From contig JBBSCO010000004.1 of assembly GCA_038250235.1 (NCBI GenBank), positions 1-64,000 of the forward strand: DNA of 64,000 bases, given 5' to 3'. Positions 26,332 through 35,148 of the stretch are shown in pieces. The DNA comes from JAAUTS01 sp038250235. Its GTDB lineage: Bacteria > Verrucomicrobiota > Verrucomicrobiia > Methylacidiphilales > JAAUTS01. Within the stretch, counting starts at the first letter, position 1. Each line of letters opens with the position of its first letter. A program made the position numbers and the translations under genes. The notes beneath the pieces were generated by a model. The model had not been told where the DNA came from and searched no databases. It saw nothing but the letters and a program-made list of their open reading frames with translations.

Positions 26332-27945
26332 ATGCAAGACGAAATCCAACGCCGACGCACCTTCGCCATTATCTCCCATCCGGATGCGGGGAAGACCACG
26401 CTGACGGAGAAACTCCTTCTTTATGGCGGAGCTTTGTCCCTGGCAGGATCGGTTACGGCCCGCAAGAACCAGCGCGCGGCCACCTCTGACTGGATGGAGT
26501 TGGAAAAACAGCGCGGGATTTCCATCAGCTCGACGGTGTTGCAGTTCGAATACGGTGGTTGCGTGGTCAACCTTCTCGACACTCCTGGCCACAAAGATTT
26601 TTCCGAAGACACCTACCGTGTGCTTACGGCGGTGGATGCGGCTATTATGGTGATCGACGCCGGTAAGGGAATAGAAACGCAGACGCGCAAACTTTTCGAA
26701 GTTTGCCGCAAGCGGGGTGTCCCAATCTTTACCTTCATGAACAAGCTGGATCGTCCGACCCGTGATCCGTTGGAGCTGATGGACGAATTGGAAAGTGTGC
26801 TGGGGATAGGGGCCTGTGCCCTGAACTGGCCGCTGGGAACCGGTCCGGAATTCCGTGGTGTTTATGAACGGCGCAGCAAGGAAGTGCATCTCTTTGAGCG
26901 CACGGTCCGTGGAGCCTATCGTGCGCCGGAAAAAGTGGGTGCGCTGACCGATACGTTTGTCACGGAAAAGATGGACCCGGACGCACTTGCAAGAACTCTG
27001 GGCGAATTGGAAATGCTCGACGGCGCGGGATACGATTTTGATCGGGGCAAAGTGGACAGGGGCGAATTGACGCCTGTCTTCTTCGGCAGTGCCAGCAACA
27101 ACTTCGGGGTGCAACTGCTTCTGGACGCCTTCCTCGAGTTGGCACCGACGCCGAAACCACGCATGTCCGGCGGGGTTCCGATCAAGCCGGACGCCAAGGG
27201 TTTTTCCGGCTTTGTTTTCAAGATCCAAGCCAACATGGATCCGCGTCATCGCGACCGGATTTATTTCATCAGGATCGTGTCCGGAAAATTTGAGCGCGAC
27301 ATGCAGGTGCTTAACACACGCACGGGAAAAAAGGTCCGCCTTTCCAATTCACAGAAATTATTCGCCCAGGAACGCGAGACCGTGGATGACGGCTATGCGG
27401 GAGACGTCATCGGGATTGTGGGCAATCATGATTTTCTTATCGGCGACACCCTGGCGGAAGATCCCAAACTGAAATTCGAAGAGATTCCCTATTTCGCGCC
27501 GGAATGTTTCGCGTTTTTATACAATCCGGTCACCGCCAAGTTCAAGCAGTTCCGCGAAGGGTTGACGCAGTTGCTGGCGGAGGGTGTGATGCAGGGTTAC
27601 TCCATGCCGCAGGCGATTCAGAAAGTTCCCTTGCTGGGAGCGGTGGGGCCGCTGCAATTTGAAGTGGTTCAATACCGTCTGCAGAGCGAGTATGGTGCCG
27701 AGTCCCGTTTGGAAACCGCGCAGTGGAAATTGATTCGCTGGATCCGAAACAAAGATGGCGGTGCTTTCTCAGGAAAAGCGGATCTGCCTTCCGGCGCCAC
27801 CACAGCATTGGATGGACAGGACAGAGCGGTGGCTCTGTTCCCTGCCGAGTGGACGATCAAACATTTCACCGACCGCAATCCGGAGCTTGAGGTTTCGGAC
27901 ACACCTTTCGAAGGAGCTGGTTCGGTGAAGAAGAATTCAGAGTAG
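26332..27945 (+). CDS. prfC: peptide chain release factor 3
   Basis: 537 residues, full length for the translational GTPase RF3, which removes RF1/RF2 from the ribosome after termination. G1 is ISHPDAGKTTLTE near residue 14, G3 DTPGHKDFSED, G4 MNKLDR. The effector segment SDWMELEKQRGISISS is also RF3-specific. Domains II and III follow with PVFFGSASNNFGVQ and GAVGPLQFEVVQYRLQSEY. The ATG at 26332 aligns with the family N-terminus. It stands alone, convergent with the OLD-type gene. Confidence 0.95.
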   Translation: MQDEIQRRRTFAIISHPDAGKTTLTEKLLLYGGALSLAGSVTARKNQRAATSDWMELEKQRGISISSTVLQFEYGGCVVNLLDTPGHKDFSEDTYRVLTAVDAAIMVIDAGKGIETQTRKLFEVCRKRGVPIFTFMNKLDRPTRDPLELMDELESVLGIGACALNWPLGTGPEFRGVYERRSKEVHLFERTVRGAYRAPEKVGALTDTFVTEKMDPDALARTLGELEMLDGAGYDFDRGKVDRGELTPVFFGSASNNFGVQLLLDAFLELAPTPKPRMSGGVPIKPDAKGFSGFVFKIQANMDPRHRDRIYFIRIVSGKFERDMQVLNTRTGKKVRLSNSQKLFAQERETVDDGYAGDVIGIVGNHDFLIGDTLAEDPKLKFEEIPYFAPECFAFLYNPVTAKFKQFREGLTQLLAEGVMQGYSMPQAIQKVPLLGAVGPLQFEVVQYRLQSEYGAESRLETAQWKLIRWIRNKDGGAFSGKADLPSGATTALDGQDRAVALFPAEWTIKHFTDRNPELEVSDTPFEGAGSVKKNSE

Positions 27946-27965
27946 GTTAGTACAAGGCCGTTATC

Positions 27966-29528
27966 TTAAACCCGGCAGGGATCGTCGAGAACTTTCCTAA
28001 GAAAGCGTCCCAGATCCGTGTCTTCCAATTCAGAGAGGCGCATGTCACGAACCACTTTCCAATTTTCCGTTTTCTGCCAGTTGCGGTAACGCGCCTTCAC
28101 GTCCTCATAAGGTCCGAGGGCTCCGTAGTATTTTCCAAAGACCCGTTTGACCGACCGATCTGTGAAATAATTTTCAAAAGAACGCCTCTCCAGAATATGG
28201 CAGAGGATTCCGGCCTGTCGGCAGGACTCCTGGAATCCGCGGCGGTCCTCCGCCAGACTGGCGTGGGCGGAAGGTTTTTCACTATCAATCAGAGCATAGA
28301 CATTCTCACCAATTTTTTTGACTTCTTTCAATTCGTCCCCACGATTGGGTGTGATCATGCTGCCTCCCCCAAGAGGAATCAGCACCAAATTGTTGCCCGC
28401 CTGCATTTTATGCAGAATCTGCCTTACTGCCTTGATCTCGGTGGGACCTTCCACCAACAGAACCTTGGCACAGCCCTGTTGTTGTTGGGCGGAAAAACTG
28501 ATTTCGCCCATCACTTCGCTCAAACGCTGGTCCGGATGAATGATGTTGACCAGAGTGTGGGTATCGTCCGCACTACGCTCCACAAAATAGGTGCGATCCG
28601 CCGAAGTCTTGGCCAGGCCACTGTTGTGCGACGAAAAAACTAATCCCACCCGGGCCATTCCGCTGAGTGCCGTAACAAAATCCGATTGATACGAGGGATG
28701 AAGATGGCATTCCGGTTCATCCACCAGGATGTAGTCGGGCTTCAGGGCCAGGGCGTGGACAAAAAGCTGGATGGCCTGGGCGATGCCACTGCCCACTTCT
28801 TCCAGGGGATATTCCGTTTTGTCAACTTGAACAATGAGCGGCTTGTCAGGACCAGGTGAAAGAATGGCAAAATGTTTGAGATGAAAGAGATTTTTGATTT
28901 CGTCTTCCAAACGGGCGGGGGCGTTAGACAGGGCCGCCTTGGCCGGATGAATCAAGTCCCGGTAAAGGTCGATGAATTGTTGTCCCTGCCTCAAGTCATA
29001 GGTTCCCCGGCTTTCCACCGTAGCCAGACTACGGAAAGGGCCGGCATAAAGGGTGCGGGAAAGATTCAGCAATGCATTGCGCCAGAGCGAAAGTGCCTGC
29101 TGATTGTGTTCGAGATTTCCCTTCAGCCCGGTAAACGCATGAAAGCGGGCCTGGCAGTGGAGGGTCTTGCGGCCGATGACGATGAAACTCTCCCGGGCCC
29201 AGGGGGAATCCTTCAGAATTTCCGGATTCAAAAAGGAAATACCCAGGACGATGTCCTGAAAGTTGCCGCGGTGGAAAAGGTCGTGGGGATCGGTCTGGTT
29301 GGGCAAAGGGGGAAGAGCAAAGCCATGCTCGAAAAACGAAAGGCAAGCTTCCGGTGAAGCCGACGCTTTCTGCAGAAGAGGCCGTATTTCGTAAAAGAGA
29401 CGAAGCAGGGCTGATTTCCCCACGTTGTTGGCGCCGATCAGGGCGGAACTGCCACGGGTCATTTTTAAACGGGCAGGAAAGCGGTCATTGAAGCAGCGGT
29501 AATTTTTGACCGAGATTTCGAGGTTCAT
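27966..29528 (-). CDS. OLD-type AAA ATPase with TOPRIM domain
   Basis: 520 residues from ATG 29528 (MNLEISVKNYRCF). The N-terminal SMC/ABC-type ATPase has Walker A GANNVGKSAL, signature-region VGSGIAQA and Walker B YILVDEPECHLHP with SSHNSGL as the switch His. The C-terminal TOPRIM nuclease region has VLLVEGPTEIKAV (catalytic Glu) and YALIDSE for the acidic pair. Overcoming-lysogenization-defect (OLD) proteins are ATP-regulated nucleases, several of them in phage defence. No UvrD-like GajB partner or retron is adjacent, so it fits a class 1, single-gene OLD. Confidence 0.85.
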   Translation of the reverse strand: MNLEISVKNYRCFNDRFPARLKMTRGSSALIGANNVGKSALLRLFYEIRPLLQKASASPEACLSFFEHGFALPPLPNQTDPHDLFHRGNFQDIVLGISFLNPEILKDSPWARESFIVIGRKTLHCQARFHAFTGLKGNLEHNQQALSLWRNALLNLSRTLYAGPFRSLATVESRGTYDLRQGQQFIDLYRDLIHPAKAALSNAPARLEDEIKNLFHLKHFAILSPGPDKPLIVQVDKTEYPLEEVGSGIAQAIQLFVHALALKPDYILVDEPECHLHPSYQSDFVTALSGMARVGLVFSSHNSGLAKTSADRTYFVERSADDTHTLVNIIHPDQRLSEVMGEISFSAQQQQGCAKVLLVEGPTEIKAVRQILHKMQAGNNLVLIPLGGGSMITPNRGDELKEVKKIGENVYALIDSEKPSAHASLAEDRRGFQESCRQAGILCHILERRSFENYFTDRSVKRVFGKYYGALGPYEDVKARYRNWQKTENWKVVRDMRLSELEDTDLGRFLRKVLDDPCRV

Positions 29529-29539
29529 GCAACAAAGAG

Positions 29540-29575
29540 AATTTAACGCAAAGACGCAAAGTGGCAAAGACGCAA
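29540..29575 (+). repeat. GCAAAGACGCAAAG dispersed repeat
   Basis: TTTAACGCAAAGACGCAAAG, a second CAAAGACGCAAAA follows. Related sequences occur near 12756-12790, 34745-34772, 37565-37585 and 42169-42266, all between genes. Confidence 0.6.
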
Positions 29576-29626
29576 AATGCTTATAATTGGGCTGTAAAAT
29601 GGACTGATAACAGGGATGTTCAATGG

Positions 29627-30511
29627 TTAGAGCCCTTTTGTCTCATAGGCTTTTAATAGTTCAGACGCCCGGTCACGGATCTCGGAACTTGCATTTGGAT
29701 TTCGAAGAAGAATTTTCAAAGTTGTTCGTTGAGTAAAATACTCTTCTCGATCAAGAAGCTTCGCAAGGACCTCAGGAGGTGTTCGTAAATTGTGGGCCAG
29801 CCCCCAGTCTATAAGATAGTTTTTTCTGGATTCCAGAAGCGTTAAAGTTTTAATCGGGGTTTTGCGATTACCGGCAATATCGCCAAGCACATAATCCAAA
29901 TGGCTGGTAGTTGCCAAATAGTCTATGGTTCTTTCAGAAACACGGGGATTCGTTAACACCAAACGCATGACAGCCAAGCCCTTCGTATTTTTCCCTAAAA
30001 GTGGGAAAAAAGACCCCAAAGGCTGGAGCAATGCCGGGTTGTCCAACTTTGCAATTTGATCCAAAAGCTCTGGTGAGGCTGACGTATTCTGTGCGATTGC
30101 TCCCAGAACAAATTTATCATCTTTAAAAAAAGAATCATCCAAAACGTGCTGCAATTCCCGATCCGTCTTCATCACCAGGATTTGAAACACGAGAGATGTT
30201 AGAAGTAATCCTTTTCCAAGCCAGGCAAGAAAGACTGTTGTGACAAGAGATACCAGTAAAAAAGCCAGGCCGATCTTAAAACCCAGAACCTTCTTAACAC
30301 CTGCCGACCACGCCTTGATATAACCAATGCAATATCCCCAGGAAAAAAATCCCAGGAATGCTGCAACAAAGTAAGCAGGAATGAAGATAAATCCTGTCCC
30401 AGCCGTAGACGATGTTGATCTTAAAATAGCCAAGACGAGAAAGACCACAACGGCCATTGCGCCGACAAAGCCTATCCTAAGCCCTGTTTTGAAAGGATTA
30501 TTGATTTTCAA
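29627..30511 (-). CDS. membrane protein with C-terminal LRV/HEAT-like repeats
   Basis: 294 residues. Three to four membrane segments fill the first 115 residues. The remainder is made of short helical repeats with an N-x-x-(T/V)-(P/S)-x-x-x-(L/I) pattern: NTSASPELLDQIA, NPRVSERTIDYLA, NRKTPIKTLTLL, NLRTPPEVLAKLL, NPNASSEIRDRA. This resembles leucine-rich-repeat-variant units, a probable protein interaction surface on the cytoplasmic side. Function unknown. Confidence 0.7.
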   Translation of the reverse strand: MKINNPFKTGLRIGFVGAMAVVVFLVLAILRSTSSTAGTGFIFIPAYFVAAFLGFFSWGYCIGYIKAWSAGVKKVLGFKIGLAFLLVSLVTTVFLAWLGKGLLLTSLVFQILVMKTDRELQHVLDDSFFKDDKFVLGAIAQNTSASPELLDQIAKLDNPALLQPLGSFFPLLGKNTKGLAVMRLVLTNPRVSERTIDYLATTSHLDYVLGDIAGNRKTPIKTLTLLESRKNYLIDWGLAHNLRTPPEVLAKLLDREEYFTQRTTLKILLRNPNASSEIRDRASELLKAYETKGL

Positions 30512-30582
30512 GATGCTTTAATCCCGGAAAAGGCGGTGGTTTAGGTCATCCTGTGCCATTCCATATGCTTTTAATGTCTGAT

Positions 30583-31698
30583 TTAAATTTTTAAAGCCTT
30601 TGCCCGCAGGAGAGTTTCTTCAATTTCGGAGCCTAACACGCAAAAATGTCCCATTTTCCTTCCGGGTTTGGCTTCGCTTTTCCCGTATAGGTGCAGTTTA
30701 ACGCGTGGATCTTCCAGGAGCCGGGTAAAGTTTGGTTCTCCATTGGCCCAGGCGTCCCCGAGAATATTAACCATCACGACAGGGCTAAGTAGTTGGGTGG
30801 AACCCAGGGGGAGCCCGCAGACCGCCCGCAGTTGTTGTTCAAACTGGCTGGTGATACAGGCATCGAAGCTGTAATGACCGGAGTTGTGGGGCCGGGGGGC
30901 CAGTTCGTTGACCACCAGTTTACCGGATTTGGTCAGGAACAGTTCCACGGCAATCAGTCCTACCACTTTCAGGTCTGTGGCGATGCCTGCGGCCAGTTCC
31001 CGCGCTTCCATTTGGATATGTTCAGGCAGACGGGCGGGAACGATGGAAAAATCAAGGATATGATTTGTGTGGATGTTTTCGGAAACCGGGAATGTTTCGA
31101 CCTCGCCGGTCCGGGTGCGCGCGCAGACCACGGAAAGTTCGCAATCGAAATCCACCCACTTTTCCAGAACGCCCGCAGGCATTTTGAATTCTTCCCAAAG
31201 GGCTTTGGCATCAGTGGGGCCTCTGAGTTTTTTCTGGCCCTTGCCGTCATAACCAAAATCCGCCGTTTTCAGAACCGAAGGAGTGCCGATTTTCTTGAGG
31301 GCGGATTCCAATTCGGAGGCCGATCGCGCCACGGCAAATTCCGCGTGGGGATAATGGTGATCGCGCAGGAAGTTTTTCTCACGTTCGCGGTTCTGGCAGA
31401 CATACAGAACATTCCAATCGGGATAGACAGGAGTAACGGAGGACAGGGTTTGCAGAACCTCGGCCGGGATATTTTCAAACTCGAAGGTAATGACGTCAAC
31501 AGAGGCGGCAAAGGCCTTCAGAGTTTCCAGATCCTCATAAGGCGCGTTGAATTCGCGGTCTGACACCTGTCCGGCAGGACCTTCCGGATGGGGTTCAAAG
31601 GTATGGACGCGATAGCCCATGCGGCGGGCGGCGATGGCGAACATACGTCCCAATTGGCCGCCGCCAACCAAGCCCAAGGTGGCACCGGGTAGGATCAT
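30583..31698 (-). CDS. purK: N5-carboxyaminoimidazole ribonucleotide synthase
   Basis: 371 residues. This ATP-grasp enzyme converts AIR plus bicarbonate to N5-CAIR in purine synthesis. It shows the N-terminal GLVGGGQLGRMFA motif, FEFENIPAEVL, KTADFGYDGKGQ (ATP-binding loop) and NELAPRPHNSGHYSFDA near the C-terminus, all PurK hallmarks. Its start overlaps the purE stop by 4 bp (ATGA), so the two are translationally coupled in the order purE-purK. Confidence 0.96.
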   Translation of the reverse strand: MILPGATLGLVGGGQLGRMFAIAARRMGYRVHTFEPHPEGPAGQVSDREFNAPYEDLETLKAFAASVDVITFEFENIPAEVLQTLSSVTPVYPDWNVLYVCQNREREKNFLRDHHYPHAEFAVARSASELESALKKIGTPSVLKTADFGYDGKGQKKLRGPTDAKALWEEFKMPAGVLEKWVDFDCELSVVCARTRTGEVETFPVSENIHTNHILDFSIVPARLPEHIQMEARELAAGIATDLKVVGLIAVELFLTKSGKLVVNELAPRPHNSGHYSFDACITSQFEQQLRAVCGLPLGSTQLLSPVVMVNILGDAWANGEPNFTRLLEDPRVKLHLYGKSEAKPGRKMGHFCVLGSEIEETLLRAKALKI

Positions 31699-32198
31699 GG
31701 CAGCTTGGTTTTTAGAACAGTGCGGGTTTGCTTGTTCCGGAAAACGATCAGCTTTTTGGACAAGGCAGAATCATGCAGCGCGAGAATTGACACTGCAGCG
31801 AGACCGGCATTGATGGAGCCAGCTTTGCCGACGGCCAGGGAAAGAACGGGGATACCGGCAGGCATCTGGGCGATGGATAGCAAAGAGTCCAATCCTTGGA
31901 GGGCCTTGGATTCTACAGGAACTCCGAGCACGGGTAGTTCCGTCATGGCGGCGGTCATGCCGGGAAGATGTGCCGCTCCACCCGCTCCGGCGATAATCAG
32001 TTGCAGACCGCGTTTGGAGGCGGAAGTCGCATAGTCTACCAGAAGTTTCGGCGTGCGGTGGGCGCTGACGATCTTCTTTTCGTAGGGAACGCCGAACTCT
32101 TCCAGCTTTTGCGCTGCATGCTGCATGGTTTCCCAATCGGAGTGGCTGCCCATAATGATGCCGACAAGGGGTTTGACAGGAGCTTTCGTCTTTTTCAT
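31695..32198 (-). CDS. purE: N5-carboxyaminoimidazole ribonucleotide mutase
   Basis: 167 residues from ATG 32198, which has GGGAGG about 5 bp before it. The class I PurE signatures are present: GIIMGSHSDW, VSAHRTP with the catalytic His, and IIAGAGGAAHLPGM. It makes CAIR from the PurK product. It is the first gene of the purEK pair. Confidence 0.96.
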   Translation of the reverse strand: MKKTKAPVKPLVGIIMGSHSDWETMQHAAQKLEEFGVPYEKKIVSAHRTPKLLVDYATSASKRGLQLIIAGAGGAAHLPGMTAAMTELPVLGVPVESKALQGLDSLLSIAQMPAGIPVLSLAVGKAGSINAGLAAVSILALHDSALSKKLIVFRNKQTRTVLKTKLP

Positions 32199-32253
32199 GA
32201 ACGTCCTCCCAAAATGCAAGGTTCGGGGACGGGATGCAACACTTCTGCGCGGA

Positions 32254-32637
32254 TTAGACGGATTCCAGAGGGACGCCCTCTTTCAGCTTTCGGATGATGA
32301 AAACACTCAGATCGATGTCTATTTCAAGAGAGGCTTCCTTGAATTTTTCCACAATCTCGTCACCTCTGACTTCTTCGTGCGTCACGAGCAATGGGGATGC
32401 GTTGTGAAAGGGGATGTCCCCGCCGTCATCAATCCGGTAATGCCGCAATCCCTGATCCCGTCTCCAGCGATAACAGCACATCTCCGGAGTTCCAAAGGCG
32501 TAGGTCAAATGAAAAGTGTCCACTTGCCGATCCTCATTCAGATCCACCGTGACCCAAAAATAATTGTCGGAAAAAAGACGGCGGCAGATAAAAGAATCGG
32601 CTTCATCTCCCAACCGACCGGTGTGTTCTTGAAGCAT
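32254..32637 (-). CDS. hypothetical protein
   Basis: 127 residues, soluble, with no family I recognise. Notable are a WVTVDLNEDRQVDTFHLTY strand-rich part, CCYRWRRD, and an alternating DIDLSVFII strand near the C-terminus. It lies 55 bp upstream of purE, in the same direction. TAGAAT lies 5 bp before its ATG, so it may be leaderless. Confidence 0.55.
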   Translation of the reverse strand: MLQEHTGRLGDEADSFICRRLFSDNYFWVTVDLNEDRQVDTFHLTYAFGTPEMCCYRWRRDQGLRHYRIDDGGDIPFHNASPLLVTHEEVRGDEIVEKFKEASLEIDIDLSVFIIRKLKEGVPLESV

Positions 32638-32694
32638 AGGCCATTCTAGATCCCGGTGTGAACATAAGCCATACTAGAAGAATCTAAAACAGGG

Positions 32695-32734
32695 TTGACA
32701 TATAAGCATATTGAATATACATATGTATGTAAGT
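32695..32734 (+). promoter_or_regulatory. putative vapBC promoter and operator
   Basis: A consensus TTGACA (32695-32700) is followed after 17 bp by TACATA (32718-32723). The perfect palindrome ATACATATGTAT (32717-32728) lies over the -10 region and directly before the antitoxin ATG at 32735, where autorepression by an antitoxin dimer would be expected. The spacing implies a very short or absent 5' leader. Confidence 0.5.
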
Positions 32735-32971
32735 ATGGTAAGAACAACCCTTCTCTTGGATGAGCATTTGATTTTTCGCATCAAAAATCTTGCCCATGCT
32801 CAGGATCAGACCATGACCCACGTTGTCCATGAATTGTTGAGCGAAGGACTGGCGAAAAGATCCGCTTCCAAGAAGACTTTAGCCCTGCCACTCCTCAGTT
32901 TTGACCTGGGCAGGCCCAGAGTAAACCTGGCGGATCGTGAAGCCTTGGAAGCTGTGATGGAAAAAGCCTGA
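32735..32971 (+). CDS. VapB-like antitoxin
   Basis: 78 residues from ATG 32735; an in-frame ATG at 32723 would overlap the presumed operator. The N-terminal MVRTTLLLDEHLIFRIKNLA with a strand followed by two helices looks like a ribbon-helix-helix DNA-binding domain. The C-terminal tail (RPRVNLADREALEAVM) would wrap the toxin. It ends 12 bp before the PIN toxin gene, the normal antitoxin-toxin order. Confidence 0.8.
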   Translation: MVRTTLLLDEHLIFRIKNLAHAQDQTMTHVVHELLSEGLAKRSASKKTLALPLLSFDLGRPRVNLADREALEAVMEKA

Positions 32972-32983
32972 ACTGGGATCGAT

Positions 32984-33424
32984 ATGGCTGTTGTTCTGGA
33001 TACCAACATTCTTCTTTATGCCGTTAACACGGCCTGCCACGAGCACAGCCCCTGCCGCAACTATCTTGAGCACCTTTTTTCAAGCAGAGAAACTGTTTTT
33101 ATCCCGGACAATGTACTCTATGAATTTTTGAGGGTCTCCACCCACGCCCGGGTTTTTCAAACTCCGCTCACCTCTCAAAAGGCCTCCTTCTTTGTCGACC
33201 ATCTTTTATCCCAACAGGACGTCTCTCTCTTGAGTGCTACCAAGGATCACTGGAACAGTCTAAGGCAGCTTCTGGATGAACTGGGCAGCCCCTCCGGCAA
33301 TTTCTTTTTTGACATACATACCGCCGCCCTGATGCGGGAACATGGTATACGACAGATCGCGACGGCGGATGCGGACTTCTCCAAAATCAAGGGCCTCATC
33401 GTTCATAACCCTCTAGTATCCTAA
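32984..33424 (+). CDS. PIN-domain toxin (VapC-like ribonuclease)
   Basis: 146 residues. The acidic PIN residues are all visible: Asp6 (VVLDTNILLY), Glu47 (VLYEFLR), Asp110 (FFFDIHTAAL) and Asp129/131 (TADADF). Such proteins are Mg-dependent RNases, often cutting tRNA or rRNA, held inactive by the paired antitoxin. It appears intact, unlike the PIN remnant at 36203. Confidence 0.88.
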   Translation: MAVVLDTNILLYAVNTACHEHSPCRNYLEHLFSSRETVFIPDNVLYEFLRVSTHARVFQTPLTSQKASFFVDHLLSQQDVSLLSATKDHWNSLRQLLDELGSPSGNFFFDIHTAALMREHGIRQIATADADFSKIKGLIVHNPLVS

Positions 33425-33438
33425 TAACTATCCTGATT

Positions 33439-34569
33439 ATGCTCACAGCCATTCTTATTCTGCTCGTTCTGGTCCTGGTCGCGCTCCTCGCCCTTTTCTA
33501 TTACCTCAGCCAATTGAAGCCTGCCCTCGAAAACCGGCAATTGGCAGATTCGTCAACCCTGCGCGAAAGCCTGATCCGGAGCCTTGGCGATCAAAAGGCG
33601 GACTTCCGTGATTTCAATACCGCCAACGCCGGGGAGCTGCGCAAAAGCATTCAGGATTCCCTCACCAGCCAGTCCCTTCTCCTGGAAAAACGCTTTGAAA
33701 CGCTCCAGACCCAGACCAATGAGCGGTTACAGGAAATCCGCATCAACGTGGAAAAGCGGTTGCAGGACAATCTGGAACAGAATTTCTCCGCCTTCAAAGA
33801 CATGTCGAAAAGCCTGGGGGACATGAAATCGAGCGCCGACCAAATGCTTAAGGTTAGTGCCCAGGTTAGTGAGCTCAACCATATCCTGGCCTCACCAAAA
33901 CTTCAGGGAAACTTCGGCGAAACCGCCCTGGAAAAATTGCTTCAGGATATTCTTCCAGAAAGTGCCTATGAATGGCAGCCCCGCATTGCCGAAGGGCTCC
34001 AGCCCGATGCCTCCATCCACATTAAAAACCTGCGACTGTGCATTGACGCCAAATTTCCCAAGGATCGCATTGCTGCCCTGCTGAATGATGCCGCCGACGA
34101 AGCCGCCCAAACCCTGGCCCGCAAGGAACTCGGAACGGTTATTAAAAACATGGCTTCTGATATTTCCAAAAAATATGTGCGCCCTGATCTGGGCACCACG
34201 GACCAGGCCTTCATGTTTGTTCCGAGCGAAAGCCTCTACTACGAAATTCTGAAGCAGCCCGAGTTAATTGAGCATTGCCGCAAAGTCAAAGTCAGTGTTG
34301 TTTCACCCAACACCCTCGCCGCCACACTTTACGCGGTGGCCTTGGCCTTCCGGGGTTATGAAATGCAGGAAAACGCCCAAAATATGTTGCGAACCATTCA
34401 GGACATGGATCGTCATTTCCAGAATTTCCGGGAAGACTTCACCAAGATAGGCCAACGCCTTCAGCAGGCCCAAGACGACTACACGAAAGCCGGACGCGAC
34501 CTGGACCGCTTCGACAAAACCATCCACAAATTGCGTGATGGCGAAGGTAGTCTCAAGCTGGAAAATTAA
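33439..34569 (+). CDS. rmuC: DNA recombination protein RmuC
   Basis: 376 residues. One N-terminal membrane segment (LTAILILLVLVLVALLALFYYL) is followed by coiled coil to about 140 and the RmuC nuclease-like domain: LQGNFGETALEKLLQDILPE, CIDAKFPKDR and FVPSESLYYEIL, then ALAFRGYEMQENAQNM. RmuC limits inverted-repeat-induced rearrangement. It begins 14 bp after the toxin stop, yet is a housekeeping gene. A 44-bp perfect palindrome lies just downstream, which is an intriguing neighbour given RmuC's role. Confidence 0.92.
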   Translation: MLTAILILLVLVLVALLALFYYLSQLKPALENRQLADSSTLRESLIRSLGDQKADFRDFNTANAGELRKSIQDSLTSQSLLLEKRFETLQTQTNERLQEIRINVEKRLQDNLEQNFSAFKDMSKSLGDMKSSADQMLKVSAQVSELNHILASPKLQGNFGETALEKLLQDILPESAYEWQPRIAEGLQPDASIHIKNLRLCIDAKFPKDRIAALLNDAADEAAQTLARKELGTVIKNMASDISKKYVRPDLGTTDQAFMFVPSESLYYEILKQPELIEHCRKVKVSVVSPNTLAATLYAVALAFRGYEMQENAQNMLRTIQDMDRHFQNFREDFTKIGQRLQQAQDDYTKAGRDLDRFDKTIHKLRDGEGSLKLEN

Positions 34570-35148
34570 CTGCCGAGAAGCGGCTATAACCCAACATTCC
34601 GCCCCGAAACTCAATCAGAAATGCGACAATCAAACTGACGATCGTCAGTTTGATTGTCGCATTCTTAAAACCTGAGGAAAAAAACGGGTAGGAGTCTGCG
34701 TTCGGATAAGAGGCTGATAATAGATCAAATTTCCAGATTATTCTCTTCGCATTTTTTCTTTGCGTCCAAGGTTAGGTTGCCAGAAGTATCATCCGCCTGA
34801 CGGAAAGGAATCGGAAGTATTTATGTGTGAATAGGGTTTACTCGCAATAATCAACCGATCGTCCCTTTAGCGTTTTATCACTGCAGCGGCAAAGGCATCC
34901 CAGACACAGGGATGCCGTAAGGTAATGTATTCTGTCCTTGTTTTTGACCCATTCAAAATCAACCAATACCATAGTGTTCAAACACCAGTCGGGACAGTGG
35001 CCGCCACCTAACTAAACAAAGAGCTTTTCCATTTTTTGACTTTGAGGATGCTCCCGACTTCTTTCGCATGGTAGTTCCATAATAAATCTCCGTCCAAAAC
35101 AGGAACAGGGCCGAGTTATTGCTCGAAGTTGTCGCATTCAGGATCCAC
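34570..35148. other. 580-bp region without gene, rich in inverted repeats
   Basis: It contains the 44-bp palindrome (34620-34663), a GCAAAGACG-like repeat on the minus strand (34745-34772) and the hairpin GGCATCCC-AGACACA-GGGATGCC (34894-34916). A 44-codon minus-strand frame around 34845-34975 (MVLVDFEWVKNKDRIHYL) has coding flavour but no known relatives and may be a remnant. Confidence 0.5.
34620..34663. repeat. 44-bp perfect palindrome
   Basis: AATGCGACAATCAAACTGAC, GATC, then the exact inverse. There are no mismatches and effectively no loop. It starts 50 bp after the rmuC stop. There is no T-run, so a simple terminator is not the best explanation. Confidence 0.9.

Noticed and set aside
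26077..27249. 390-codon minus-strand frame opposite prfC
   Set aside because: prfC is unambiguous; the opposite frame is a by-product of its codon bias.
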